Below are positions 1 through 5,691 of a DNA stretch of 5,758 nt, in pieces; the stretch's first letter is position 1, and each line of letters starts with the position of its first letter. The translations under genes were made by a program, and so were the position numbers. This DNA is from Pseudomonadota bacterium (GTDB lineage: Bacteria > Pseudomonadota > Alphaproteobacteria > Rhizobiales > Xanthobacteraceae): contig JAEYVN010000396.1 of NCBI GenBank assembly GCA_023431725.1, forward strand, positions 1-5,758, in the 5' to 3' direction. The notes below the pieces were generated by a model, which had not been told where the DNA came from, searched no databases, and saw only the letters and a list, made by a program, of their open reading frames with translations.

Positions 1-302
1 GCTGCAGCACATGTGACCATTCAACCTGGGGTCCGTCTCCTGAGTGAAATCGACGCCGCGCCGGTCTTGAGCATCGACGCAGGGCTCGAGAAGCTTGCCG
101 CGCAGATATCGAATCCCGTGCAGTGGAGTGCATGTATCGACGCCTGTATCGAATCAGGAGCAACAGCCTTCCTCGAACTGGGGTCAGATCAGCGCTGAGC
201 CGAATGGTCACCGGCGCATATCCCAATATGGCTGCCCGCGCACTGGATGAGTTCAGAACGTTCGACGGTGTGGTCGATTGGACCGAGGGCGATACATCTT
301 AG
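1..302 (+). pseudogene. mdcH: Malonate decarboxylase epsilon subunit (MdcH), C-terminal part, frameshifted
   Basis: The frame is open from base 1, so the gene begins upstream of the window. Its translation resembles the C-terminus of MdcH, the malonyl-CoA:ACP-transacylase-like subunit that loads malonate onto the acyl carrier subunit of malonate decarboxylase. Visible family marks are the AAQISNPVQW stretch and ESGATAFLELG (about bases 91-183). The frame then stops at TGA 196-198. In the frame one base back the protein resumes with ALSRMVTGAYPN and then ARALDEFRTFDGVVDW, ending at TAG 300-302; this is the usual MdcH tail. Adding one G to the GGGG run at 180-183 restores a continuous ELGVRSALSRM junction. 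A real inactivating mutation and a homopolymer sequencing error cannot be told apart here. The family assignment is fairly sure; it comes from recalled family patterns rather than a search. Confidence 0.75.
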
Positions 303-316
303 TGATGTCGTTACGG

Positions 317-337
317 CTCGTGCAGGAAAGGCACGAG
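317..337 (+). terminator. Hairpin downstream of mdcH, possible terminator
   Basis: CTCGTGC (317-323) and GCACGAG (331-337) form a perfect 7-bp stem around the loop AGGAAAG, 14 bases after the resumed mdcH stop. No T-tract follows, so it is not a typical intrinsic terminator. It could instead protect the 3' end of the mdc transcript or contribute to Rho-dependent ending. Position and pairing are seen directly; the function is inferred. Confidence 0.35.
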
Positions 338-549
338 AGGCTGCGGCTCTGTGCGTTACCCGCCCACGCTGGCTCTCAATCCAGAACGGAGACGGAGCCA
401 AATCGTCAGTCCGCCTGCGGGCAGTGTGAATTCGGTGACATCAGCAAGACGGTAGCTTAATAGCTATGCTGGATGATCGCGGCAGCGGTGATAGATTCCG
501 CGGGCTCTTCCAGCGTGCCGACTATAGGCCGAAAATATACTTCCAATAC

Positions 550-576
550 CAATCCAGAGACAGTTTCGGACCGTAT
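550..576 (+). promoter_or_regulatory. Candidate RpoE/ChrR-type sigma promoter for the DUF2177 gene
   Basis: CAATCC (550-555), 16 bases, then CGTAT (572-576) repeats the spacing and the -10 box of the two divergent promoters at 4221-4281, with 4 of 6 matches to their TGATCC -35 box. Transcription would start near 583, about 22 bases before the GTG start at 605. The -10 lies in a 10-bp palindrome, CGTATATACG (572-581). The -35 mismatches make this weaker than the other two sites. Confidence 0.45.
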
Positions 577-604
577 ATACGTCGTCTGATTGTTGGGAGG
601 AACC

Positions 605-1027
605 GTGCAACAAGTCAGCGCCTACCTCGTCGTATTTGTGATCTTTGGTGTGTTGGACCTGATCTGGCTGAGCCTGATGGGTCCCATCCTGTATCGTCCC
701 GTCCTCGGTGACATTCTGCTCGAGAGGGTGCGGATGGCTCCTGCTCTCGTGTTCTACGCAATTTTCCCGATCGGCATCGTCTTCTTCGCGGTGCGTCCCG
801 CGCTCGAAAGCAACTCAGTCACAATGGCGCTGACTCATGGTCTATTGTTCGGCGCGATTGCCTACGCGACCTATGACCTGACGAATTTCGCCACGCTACG
901 GAACTGGTCACTCCAGATCACCGTGATCGATATCGTTTACGGCGCGCTCGTCGCCGCAATTGCTGCCGGATGTGCGACGGTCATCATTCGTCATCTCCCA
1001 GCCTCGTTGGGCGGATTGCAGGGTTGA
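605..1027 (+). CDS. DUF2177 family small integral membrane protein
   Basis: The 140-residue protein is strongly hydrophobic, with about four membrane segments (roughly residues 5-27, 45-64, 73-91 and 106-128). It carries the DUF2177 family marks DLIWLSLMG near the N-terminus and YDLTNFATLRNW in the third quarter, followed by ITVIDIVYG. GTG 605 is chosen as start because GGGAGG (595-600) sits four bases upstream; an in-frame TTG at 590 would put this site inside the gene. No catalytic function is known to me for this family. The gene converges on the methyltransferase gene with only six bases between the stops and no obvious terminator. A sigma-E-like promoter just upstream and the neighbouring lipid-modifying genes suggest membership of the same stress regulon, which is inference. 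The family call is sure; the role is unknown. Confidence 0.9.
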   Translation: MQQVSAYLVVFVIFGVLDLIWLSLMGPILYRPVLGDILLERVRMAPALVFYAIFPIGIVFFAVRPALESNSVTMALTHGLLFGAIAYATYDLTNFATLRNWSLQITVIDIVYGALVAAIAAGCATVIIRHLPASLGGLQG

Positions 1028-1033
1028 GCAGCG

Positions 1034-2062
1034 TCACCCGACTGGCCGCAGCCGATAATGGCTGACGCCCCATTCATTGCCGTTGTCGTGGCCGAACAGC
1101 CCACTTGTCGCAAGCAGGAAAATCCGCCAGCGTCGGCGCCATAGCGCTGTGTCCGCTCCATATGTGGCCCGCAACACGCGCTCGATCACCTCGGGTTGGT
1201 TGTCAAAATTGGAAAGCCAGTGATCCGCCGTCCGGCGATAATGGTTCCCCGACCAGCGCCAGTCCTGCTCGATCGCAAAGGTTTTTTGGCACGCGCGGAT
1301 CAGCCCGTGGCTGGGCATGATGCCGCCTGTGAAAAAATGCTGCGCAATCCAGTCCGACTTGTCAGACGGATCGAAGCGATAGGGTATGTTGCGGTGGCTG
1401 AATACGTGAATGAAAAGCGCGCCATCGCGATGAAGCCATGACGCGATGCGGCTCAGCAGGGCACTCCAGTTCGACATATGTTCGAACATCTCGACCGAAA
1501 CCACCCGATCATAGCGTTGATGGGTCTCGAAGGTATTCATGTCGGCGGTCACGACCGACAGGTTTTTGAGCCCCTCTTCGCGCGCAATCGTCTCGATGAA
1601 CAGCCGCTGCGAATACGAATTCGATACCGACGTGATGGTTGCTGATGGGTAGCGGCGGGCCATCCAGAGCGACAGCGAGCCCCAACCACAGCCAAGCTCG
1701 AGAATATGCTGCCCATCGGACAAATCCGCATGGAGCGCAGTTTCAGACAGTGCCGCTTCCTCGGCCTGTGCGAGACTGTCGTTCGGCATGCGATAGTAGC
1801 AGCAGGAATATTTCCGCTGCGGCCCGAGCATGACCGAAAACAATGCTGGCGGCACCTCGTAATGCTGCGCATTGGCGTCTTCGGTATTGATCGCGATCGG
1901 CCAATACTCCATCTCGTTTGAGAATTGCCGTTCGTAAGACGAATCGATCCGATGTAATCGCTTCTTCGTGCGCCCGACAAGCCACGACACCGATGCCCGC
2001 AGCAGAGGATCGGGCCACGCCACACCTTCGCCCGCGCGAATGGCCGATGCAATCAAACTCAT
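1034..2062 (-). CDS. SAM-dependent fatty-acyl methyltransferase, cyclopropane-fatty-acyl-phospholipid synthase family
   Basis: The 342-residue protein is a class I methyltransferase of the CFA synthase family, which transfers a methyl group from S-adenosylmethionine to the double bond of unsaturated acyl chains in membrane phospholipid. The SAM site is ILELGCGWG (residues 120-128). Counterparts of E. coli CFA active-site positions can be seen: KYSCCYY (84-90), MFEH (192-195), H219 and Y275. The E. coli HTIG stretch reads HVFSH here, and the usual substrate-side motif is QHYEVP (67-71 region). It is shorter than E. coli CFA synthase (about 382 residues), mostly at the N-terminus. The ATG at 2062 lies four bases after the DUF1295 stop, with GAAGG as a modest ribosome binding site. 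In ChrR-linked loci such enzymes may make methylated acyl chains rather than rings, as UfaM does in Rhodobacter; ring closure or not cannot be decided here. Confidence 0.9.
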   Translation of the reverse strand: MSLIASAIRAGEGVAWPDPLLRASVSWLVGRTKKRLHRIDSSYERQFSNEMEYWPIAINTEDANAQHYEVPPALFSVMLGPQRKYSCCYYRMPNDSLAQAEEAALSETALHADLSDGQHILELGCGWGSLSLWMARRYPSATITSVSNSYSQRLFIETIAREEGLKNLSVVTADMNTFETHQRYDRVVSVEMFEHMSNWSALLSRIASWLHRDGALFIHVFSHRNIPYRFDPSDKSDWIAQHFFTGGIMPSHGLIRACQKTFAIEQDWRWSGNHYRRTADHWLSNFDNQPEVIERVLRATYGADTALWRRRWRIFLLATSGLFGHDNGNEWGVSHYRLRPVG

Positions 2063-2066
2063 GGCA

Positions 2067-2885
2067 TCATGCCTTCACTACGGAGGGTGGCAACGGGAAG
2101 AAAGCGTTCGTTCGCAACTGATACTGACGAAACGCATCGCCGCGTGTGCGCAGCATGTGCTGCTCGAGAGGCGGAATTCCTGAGACATAGACCAGCAACC
2201 AGTACATGCAGGCTGGACCGGCCAACGCCAACCAGCCGAACGGATATGCACCGGAAAGATCGATCGCGATCAGGGGGTAGGCCAGCCAGGCCAGCCACTC
2301 GAAGAAGTAGTTGGGATGCCGTGACAGGCGCCACAACCCGATATCGCAGATGGAATGGTTACCGTTCTTCCTGACGAAGCTCTGCAATTGCCAATCCGCC
2401 AACGCCTCGCCAGCAATCGCAACAAGAACGACAATAAGCGCGATATAATCCTGCAGGCGCAATTCTGGCGCTGGATTGTGGGCGGCCAGCCAGATCGAGA
2501 CGCTCATCGGTATCGTGACAATGGCTTGCTTCTGAAGCAGAAGCCACATCTGCCACCTTGCATCGCCGCCCCACCCGGCACGCAATTCCGCATAGCGTGG
2601 GTCATCGGCACGCCGGGCGGACCTCAGGGCGATATGCGTCCCGAGACGCACGGACCAGATGGCGATGACTGCGGCAACAAGCCATTGGCGCGCCGTCAAT
2701 GATCCGCCGCCGGGAGTGGCAAAGAGCGCAGATCCAGCACCGATCACGCCAAGGCCAAAGGTCCAGATCGTGTCGATCCAGCCTGAATTCCTGGTCCTCT
2801 GCTCGACGCACCAGGCGAGCGTCATGACCACAGACAATGCAATGGCCAGTCCAATGACGCCCAGTACGAAAGCGTAAGAGGTCAT
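2067..2885 (-). CDS. DUF1295 family membrane protein, steroid 5-alpha-reductase-like fold
   Basis: This 272-residue polytopic membrane protein has about six to seven hydrophobic segments (near residues 4-26, 40-57, 67-85, 116-134, 144-163, 195-210 and 214-236). Family marks are GEALADWQ (159-166), GLWRLSRHPNYFFEW (183-197), VSGIPPLE (234-241) and a C-terminal RGDAFRQYQLRTNAFFP. The RHPNY element is shared with steroid 5-alpha reductases and isoprenylcysteine methyltransferases, where this C-terminal region binds a nucleotide cofactor, so a reductase acting on a lipid is plausible but unproven. The ATG at 2885 lies 39 bases downstream of the chrR stop and four bases before the methyltransferase start on the other side, so it sits in the middle of the sigma operon. 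No internal promoter is visible in the gap to chrR. Confidence 0.9.
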   Translation of the reverse strand: MTSYAFVLGVIGLAIALSVVMTLAWCVEQRTRNSGWIDTIWTFGLGVIGAGSALFATPGGGSLTARQWLVAAVIAIWSVRLGTHIALRSARRADDPRYAELRAGWGGDARWQMWLLLQKQAIVTIPMSVSIWLAAHNPAPELRLQDYIALIVVLVAIAGEALADWQLQSFVRKNGNHSICDIGLWRLSRHPNYFFEWLAWLAYPLIAIDLSGAYPFGWLALAGPACMYWLLVYVSGIPPLEQHMLRTRGDAFRQYQLRTNAFFPLPPSVVKA

Positions 2886-2924
2886 GGCGTCACCACGGTC
2901 TGAACATTCAACGCGGAGTCACAA

Positions 2925-3557
2925 CTAGATCCGCACGAGTGGCTGCAACAGCCTGCCGATCAGGCTCTTGAACTTGATATGCCCCTGCATCGCGACGATG
3001 CAGATGCATTCGTCACCATGCTCAACGAACGGATCGTGTTCGACCGAATCGTCGGCCTCGTCGAAATCACCTGGCCCGTAACGGCCCAGTTCATGCCTGA
3101 AGGCACCTTTGAGAATGCAGGTCCATTCGAAGCCCGTGTGCGCGTGATGCGGAAGCGAAGTCCCGGGCGCCGCTCTCAGCATGAAGACCCGTTTGTCGTG
3201 ATCCCGCGGCACTCCCACCGTTCGAAAATAAACGCCCGGACCGACCCATCGCCACGGCCCAAGACCGTATGCGGAAAGAATGTCGGATTCAGTCAGCAGC
3301 GGCTTGCGCGACAACGAAGCTTCGCGCGGCTCTGCGTCCAACGCATTCAGGGCGCGCGACAGGGCATCCGGGGCGATCGGAATGGGCGGGTTCTCTGCGA
3401 TCGCTTCGCCGCCGACAGCTTCGAACTTCGCAACGGCCTTCCGGCAGGCCGAACAGCGCGCGATATGCATGGCAACGACAAGGCGCCGGCCCTCATCAAG
3501 TTGTCCGGCAGCAAAAGCAGCCAGCGTTGCATCGCTCGGATGATGCACGATCGTCAT
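2925..3557 (-). CDS. chrR: ChrR-type zinc/cupin anti-sigma factor
   Basis: The 210-residue protein matches the ChrR architecture. The N-terminal zinc-binding anti-sigma domain has H6, H31, C35 and C38 (in HIARCSAC), at the same numbers as the zinc ligands of Rhodobacter sphaeroides ChrR. The C-terminal cupin (about residues 105-195) has H138, H140 and E144 in HHAHTGFEW and H174, the same set as the second zinc site there, shifted by three residues. In known systems the N-terminal domain binds the sigma factor and keeps it from RNA polymerase, and the cupin is needed for release on singlet oxygen or organic peroxide. The ATG overlaps the sigma stop as ATGA, with a strong GGAGGG (3564-3569) six bases upstream inside the sigma gene, which suggests translational coupling and matched amounts. 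All ligands are intact, so it should be functional. Confidence 0.96.
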   Translation of the reverse strand: MTIVHHPSDATLAAFAAGQLDEGRRLVVAMHIARCSACRKAVAKFEAVGGEAIAENPPIPIAPDALSRALNALDAEPREASLSRKPLLTESDILSAYGLGPWRWVGPGVYFRTVGVPRDHDKRVFMLRAAPGTSLPHHAHTGFEWTCILKGAFRHELGRYGPGDFDEADDSVEHDPFVEHGDECICIVAMQGHIKFKSLIGRLLQPLVRI

Positions 3558-4114
3558 GATGTGCCCTCCAGCCGTTCGCGTAATTTGGTCATCGCCAGGC
3601 GCAAGCGCGATTTCACAGTGCCCAGCGGCAGTTGCAGGATATTTGCGATTTCGCCATGGGCCTTGTCCTCGAAAAAAGACAGACGAACTACGGCAAGTTG
3701 TTCGTTCGGCAGCGTCGCCAATGCTCCACGGACCTGTTCCTCGCGATCGGCGGTTTCAAGTGTGTCATCCGGGCGCAATGGATCATCCCCGGACAACACC
3801 TCGTAGATCGTCTCGGCGCTGACATTCTGACCGCGCCGGGCGTGATCGATCCGAAGATTTCGCGCGATGGTGAAGATCCAGGTCGAAACTCCGGCACGCC
3901 CGACATCGAAAAGAGCGGCCTTCCGCCAGACCGTCAGCATTGTTTCCTGAGCCAGTTCATCGGCAATCTCCGGTGTCGACCCGGATTTGACGAGAAACCC
4001 CTTCACGCGGGGGGCGTAATACTGAAAAAGAGTCGCAAACGCCTCCTTGTCGCCGCGCTCGGCGATCGCGCGCACGAGCGCGGAAGGCTCTCTCAACTCA
4101 CTGCTGCTTGGCAT
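3554..4114 (-). CDS. rpoE: ECF-family RNA polymerase sigma factor, RpoE (ChrR partner)
   Basis: From ATG 4114 the protein has 186 residues, close to RpoE of Rhodobacter (about 180). Region 2 spans about 25-92 (ADELAQETMLTVWRKAALFD, then STWIFTIARNLRIDHARR), for -10 recognition and core binding. Region 4 spans about 125-180, with the helix-turn-helix GEIANILQLPLGTVKSRL that reads the -35. The frame stays open upstream to 4318, but that would cover its own promoter (4221-4247), so the true start is downstream. ATG 4114 has GGATGG four bases upstream; ATG 4213, at the predicted transcription start, would give a 33-residue N-terminal extension by leaderless translation and is less likely. It overlaps chrR by four bases. 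The TGATCC-N16-CGTAT promoter before it predicts positive autoregulation. Confidence 0.95.
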   Translation of the reverse strand: MPSSSELREPSALVRAIAERGDKEAFATLFQYYAPRVKGFLVKSGSTPEIADELAQETMLTVWRKAALFDVGRAGVSTWIFTIARNLRIDHARRGQNVSAETIYEVLSGDDPLRPDDTLETADREEQVRGALATLPNEQLAVVRLSFFEDKAHGEIANILQLPLGTVKSRLRLAMTKLRERLEGTS

Positions 4115-4220
4115 CGCACCATCCGGACATCCTCGAACCCCGGCGCGCGCGCGGTGTCCCACGGGAGAACTCCGTGTAAAAAGCCGCGGTTCAACGGGTG
4201 CCAATGCATACATGAGCCAG

Positions 4221-4247
4221 ATACGAACGGATCCGCAATTTGGATCA
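4221..4247 (-). promoter_or_regulatory. Sigma-E-type promoter of the rpoE-chrR operon (autoregulatory)
   Basis: On the minus strand TGATCC (4247-4242), 16 bases, then CGTAT (4225-4221) fits the promoter class recalled for RpoE/ChrR-type sigma factors. Transcription would begin near 4213-4216, giving a leader of about 100 bases before ATG 4114. The site faces the sigma gene itself and predicts autoregulation. Confidence 0.8.
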
Positions 4248-4264
4248 TCGCCGATTGATCCAAA
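4239..4264. repeat. 9-bp perfect inverted repeat joining the two divergent -35 boxes
   Basis: TTTGGATCA (4239-4247) and TGATCCAAA (4256-4264) are exact inverted copies around an 8-base spacer. Each arm is the -35 region of one of the two divergent promoters. The symmetry extends three bases (AAA) past the -35 hexamer, so either the sigma factor also reads these bases or the repeat doubles as an operator. Confidence 0.85.
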
Positions 4265-4282
4265 GCTAGGTCTCCCTCGTAC
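4256..4282 (+). promoter_or_regulatory. Sigma-E-type promoter of the FAD oxidoreductase-DUF1365 operon
   Basis: TGATCC (4256-4261), 16 bases, then CGTAC (4278-4282) has the same spacing and near-identical boxes as the opposite-facing rpoE promoter. Transcription would start near 4289, about 32 bases before the preferred TTG start at 4321. Confidence 0.8.
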
Positions 4283-4320
4283 TTCTCCAGGATATCCGAT
4301 CTGTGGCCCTGGAGGCATGC

Positions 4321-5691
4321 TTGCGCGACCCTGTCGGCAGACGTTTGAAAATCGCCGTGATCGGCACGGGCATTTCCGGTCTCTCCGCGGCCTGGCTGCT
4401 CAGTCAGAGGCACGATGTTACCGTATTCGAGCGCGCACGCCGGGTGGGCGGCCATTCCAACACCGTGGATGCAGTGATCGATGGCGTGCCCGTCCCGGTC
4501 GATACCGGGTTTATCGTCTATAATGAGGGTGCCTATCCCAACCTGACCGCGCTGTTCCACCACCTCGGCGTGCCGACACATCGGTCCGACATGTCGTTCG
4601 CCGTGTCGTTGGACAACGGCGCACTCGAATACTCGGGCTCCAACCTCGCCGGGCTTCTCGCGCAAAAGCGGAATATCGTCCGGCCACGCTTCTGGTCGAT
4701 GCTGGCCGACATTCGGCGCTTCTATCGAGACGCCCCTCGGGATTTGATGTCGGACCGGTATCGCGACATGAGCCTCGGCAGCTATCTCGAGTCTCGTGGT
4801 TTCGGACCCGCATTCTGCGATGACCATCTTCTGCCGATGGCCGCGGCCATCTGGTCAGCCGCGCCATGTGCAATGCTTGACTATCCCGCATCGTCCTTCA
4901 TCCGCTTCCACGAAAATCATGGCTTGCTGCGGATTGCCGATCGTCCTGAGTGGCGCAGTGTACAGGGAGGCAGCAGGGAGTATGTGCGGCGCCTGACGCA
5001 ATCTTTCAGTGACCGTATCCGGACGGGCGAGGAAATTCACCATATCGTTCGCGATGACGATGGCGTTCATCTCAGGCGCGCGGACGGCCGGAGCGAGCAA
5101 TTCGACCACGCGGTGATTGCAACCCATGCCGACCAGGCGTTGAATATCCTTGGTGACGCTGACGCTAGGGAGCGTGCGCTGCTTTCAGCCTTCCGATACA
5201 GTCAGAATATTGCGATCCTGCACAGCGATCCGTCGCTCATGCCGCAGCGACGCGCCGCGTGGTCGAGCTGGAATTACATCGGACCGCGCCCGGACGGCAG
5301 AGCCCGCCAGGCGTCTGCGGACCGCTGCGCCGTGACATACTGGATGAACCGCCTGCAGCAGCTTGAAACAGAGCGATCGCTTTTCGTTACGCTGAATCCG
5401 CTGCAGGCCATCGACCCGCGGACGATCATTCGCGAAGAACACTACGAGCATCCGATCTTCGATCGCACGACCGCGCAGGCACAGCAAAGCCTCTGGTCTC
5501 TGCAAGGTGAACGGAACACGTGGTTCTGTGGCGCCTATTTTGGTTCCGGCTTCCACGAGGATGGCCTTCAGGCTGGTCTCGCCGTTGCCGAAGCATTGGG
5601 CGGCGTGCGCCGTCCCTGGAATGTTGCAGACGAGTCCGGACGGATCTTCATCACCGATCCCGCGCGGAAAGTCCGGGAACGGGCGGCATGA
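4321..5691 (+). CDS. FAD-dependent oxidoreductase, amine-oxidase/desaturase fold
   Basis: The protein begins with a Rossmann FAD-binding site, KIAVIGTGISGLSAAWLL (GxGxxG at residues 15-20 from TTG 4321). The ribose-binding acidic residue E37 follows, then RVGGHSNT, and near residues 398-425 the C-terminal flavin motif FCGAYFGSGFHEDGL. This is the flavin amine-oxidase/phytoene-desaturase-like family commonly found next to ChrR/sigma pairs and CFA-like methyltransferases. A likely role is O2- or acceptor-dependent desaturation of methylated acyl chains, as proposed for the Rhodobacter furan fatty acid pathway; this is inference. TTG 4321 (456 residues) is preferred because GGAGG (4311-4315) lies five bases upstream. 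GTG 4303 is possible but has only a weak AGGA upstream, and TTG 4345 would give the compact start LKIAVIG without a good site. It overlaps the next gene by ATGA. Confidence 0.9.
   Translation: MRDPVGRRLKIAVIGTGISGLSAAWLLSQRHDVTVFERARRVGGHSNTVDAVIDGVPVPVDTGFIVYNEGAYPNLTALFHHLGVPTHRSDMSFAVSLDNGALEYSGSNLAGLLAQKRNIVRPRFWSMLADIRRFYRDAPRDLMSDRYRDMSLGSYLESRGFGPAFCDDHLLPMAAAIWSAAPCAMLDYPASSFIRFHENHGLLRIADRPEWRSVQGGSREYVRRLTQSFSDRIRTGEEIHHIVRDDDGVHLRRADGRSEQFDHAVIATHADQALNILGDADARERALLSAFRYSQNIAILHSDPSLMPQRRAAWSSWNYIGPRPDGRARQASADRCAVTYWMNRLQQLETERSLFVTLNPLQAIDPRTIIREEHYEHPIFDRTTAQAQQSLWSLQGERNTWFCGAYFGSGFHEDGLQAGLAVAEALGGVRRPWNVADESGRIFITDPARKVRERAA

Larger units (their letters stand above)
303..604. 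other. Intergenic region between mdcH and the DUF2177 gene
   Basis: I see no convincing gene in these roughly 300 bases. Open frames here are short, lack ribosome binding sites and have no recognisable protein pattern. The region holds a 7-bp hairpin just after the mdcH stop (317-337), a small AGCT-centred inverted repeat (453-466) and, at its right end, a candidate sigma-E-type promoter and the ribosome binding site of the DUF2177 gene. I recognise no tRNA or other RNA gene. Confidence 0.6.

Noticed and set aside
247..460. Two overlapping short + strand open frames after mdcH
   Set aside because: One starts inside the mdcH tail in another frame; neither has a ribosome site or a recognisable protein pattern.
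453..466. TAGCT-N4-AGCTA inverted repeat before the DUF2177 gene
   Set aside because: The 5-bp arms are too short and AT-rich to claim as an operator or terminator without conservation data.
1219..1302. TGATCC matches inside the methyltransferase gene (both strands)
   Set aside because: No CGTA-like -10 box occurs 16 bases downstream of either, and they lie within coding sequence.
3780..3790. TGATCC on the minus strand inside the sigma gene
   Set aside because: There is no matching -10 at the right spacing, so it is unlikely to be an internal promoter for chrR.
2979..3806. Long + strand open frame (275 codons) antisense to chrR and the sigma gene
   Set aside because: It is Arg/Ser-rich with no family pattern or ribosome binding site, and lies opposite two well-supported genes; it is a mirror of GC-rich coding DNA.
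3554..4318. Sigma gene extended to its longest frame (start at 4318)
   Set aside because: The extension would encode across the gene's own promoter and the opposite promoter, and is unlike any sigma N-terminus.
4093..4827. Minus-strand open frame (244 codons) crossing the divergent promoter region and the FAD gene
   Set aside because: It covers both promoters and the oxidoreductase 5' end, and its composition shows no domain; treated as chance.
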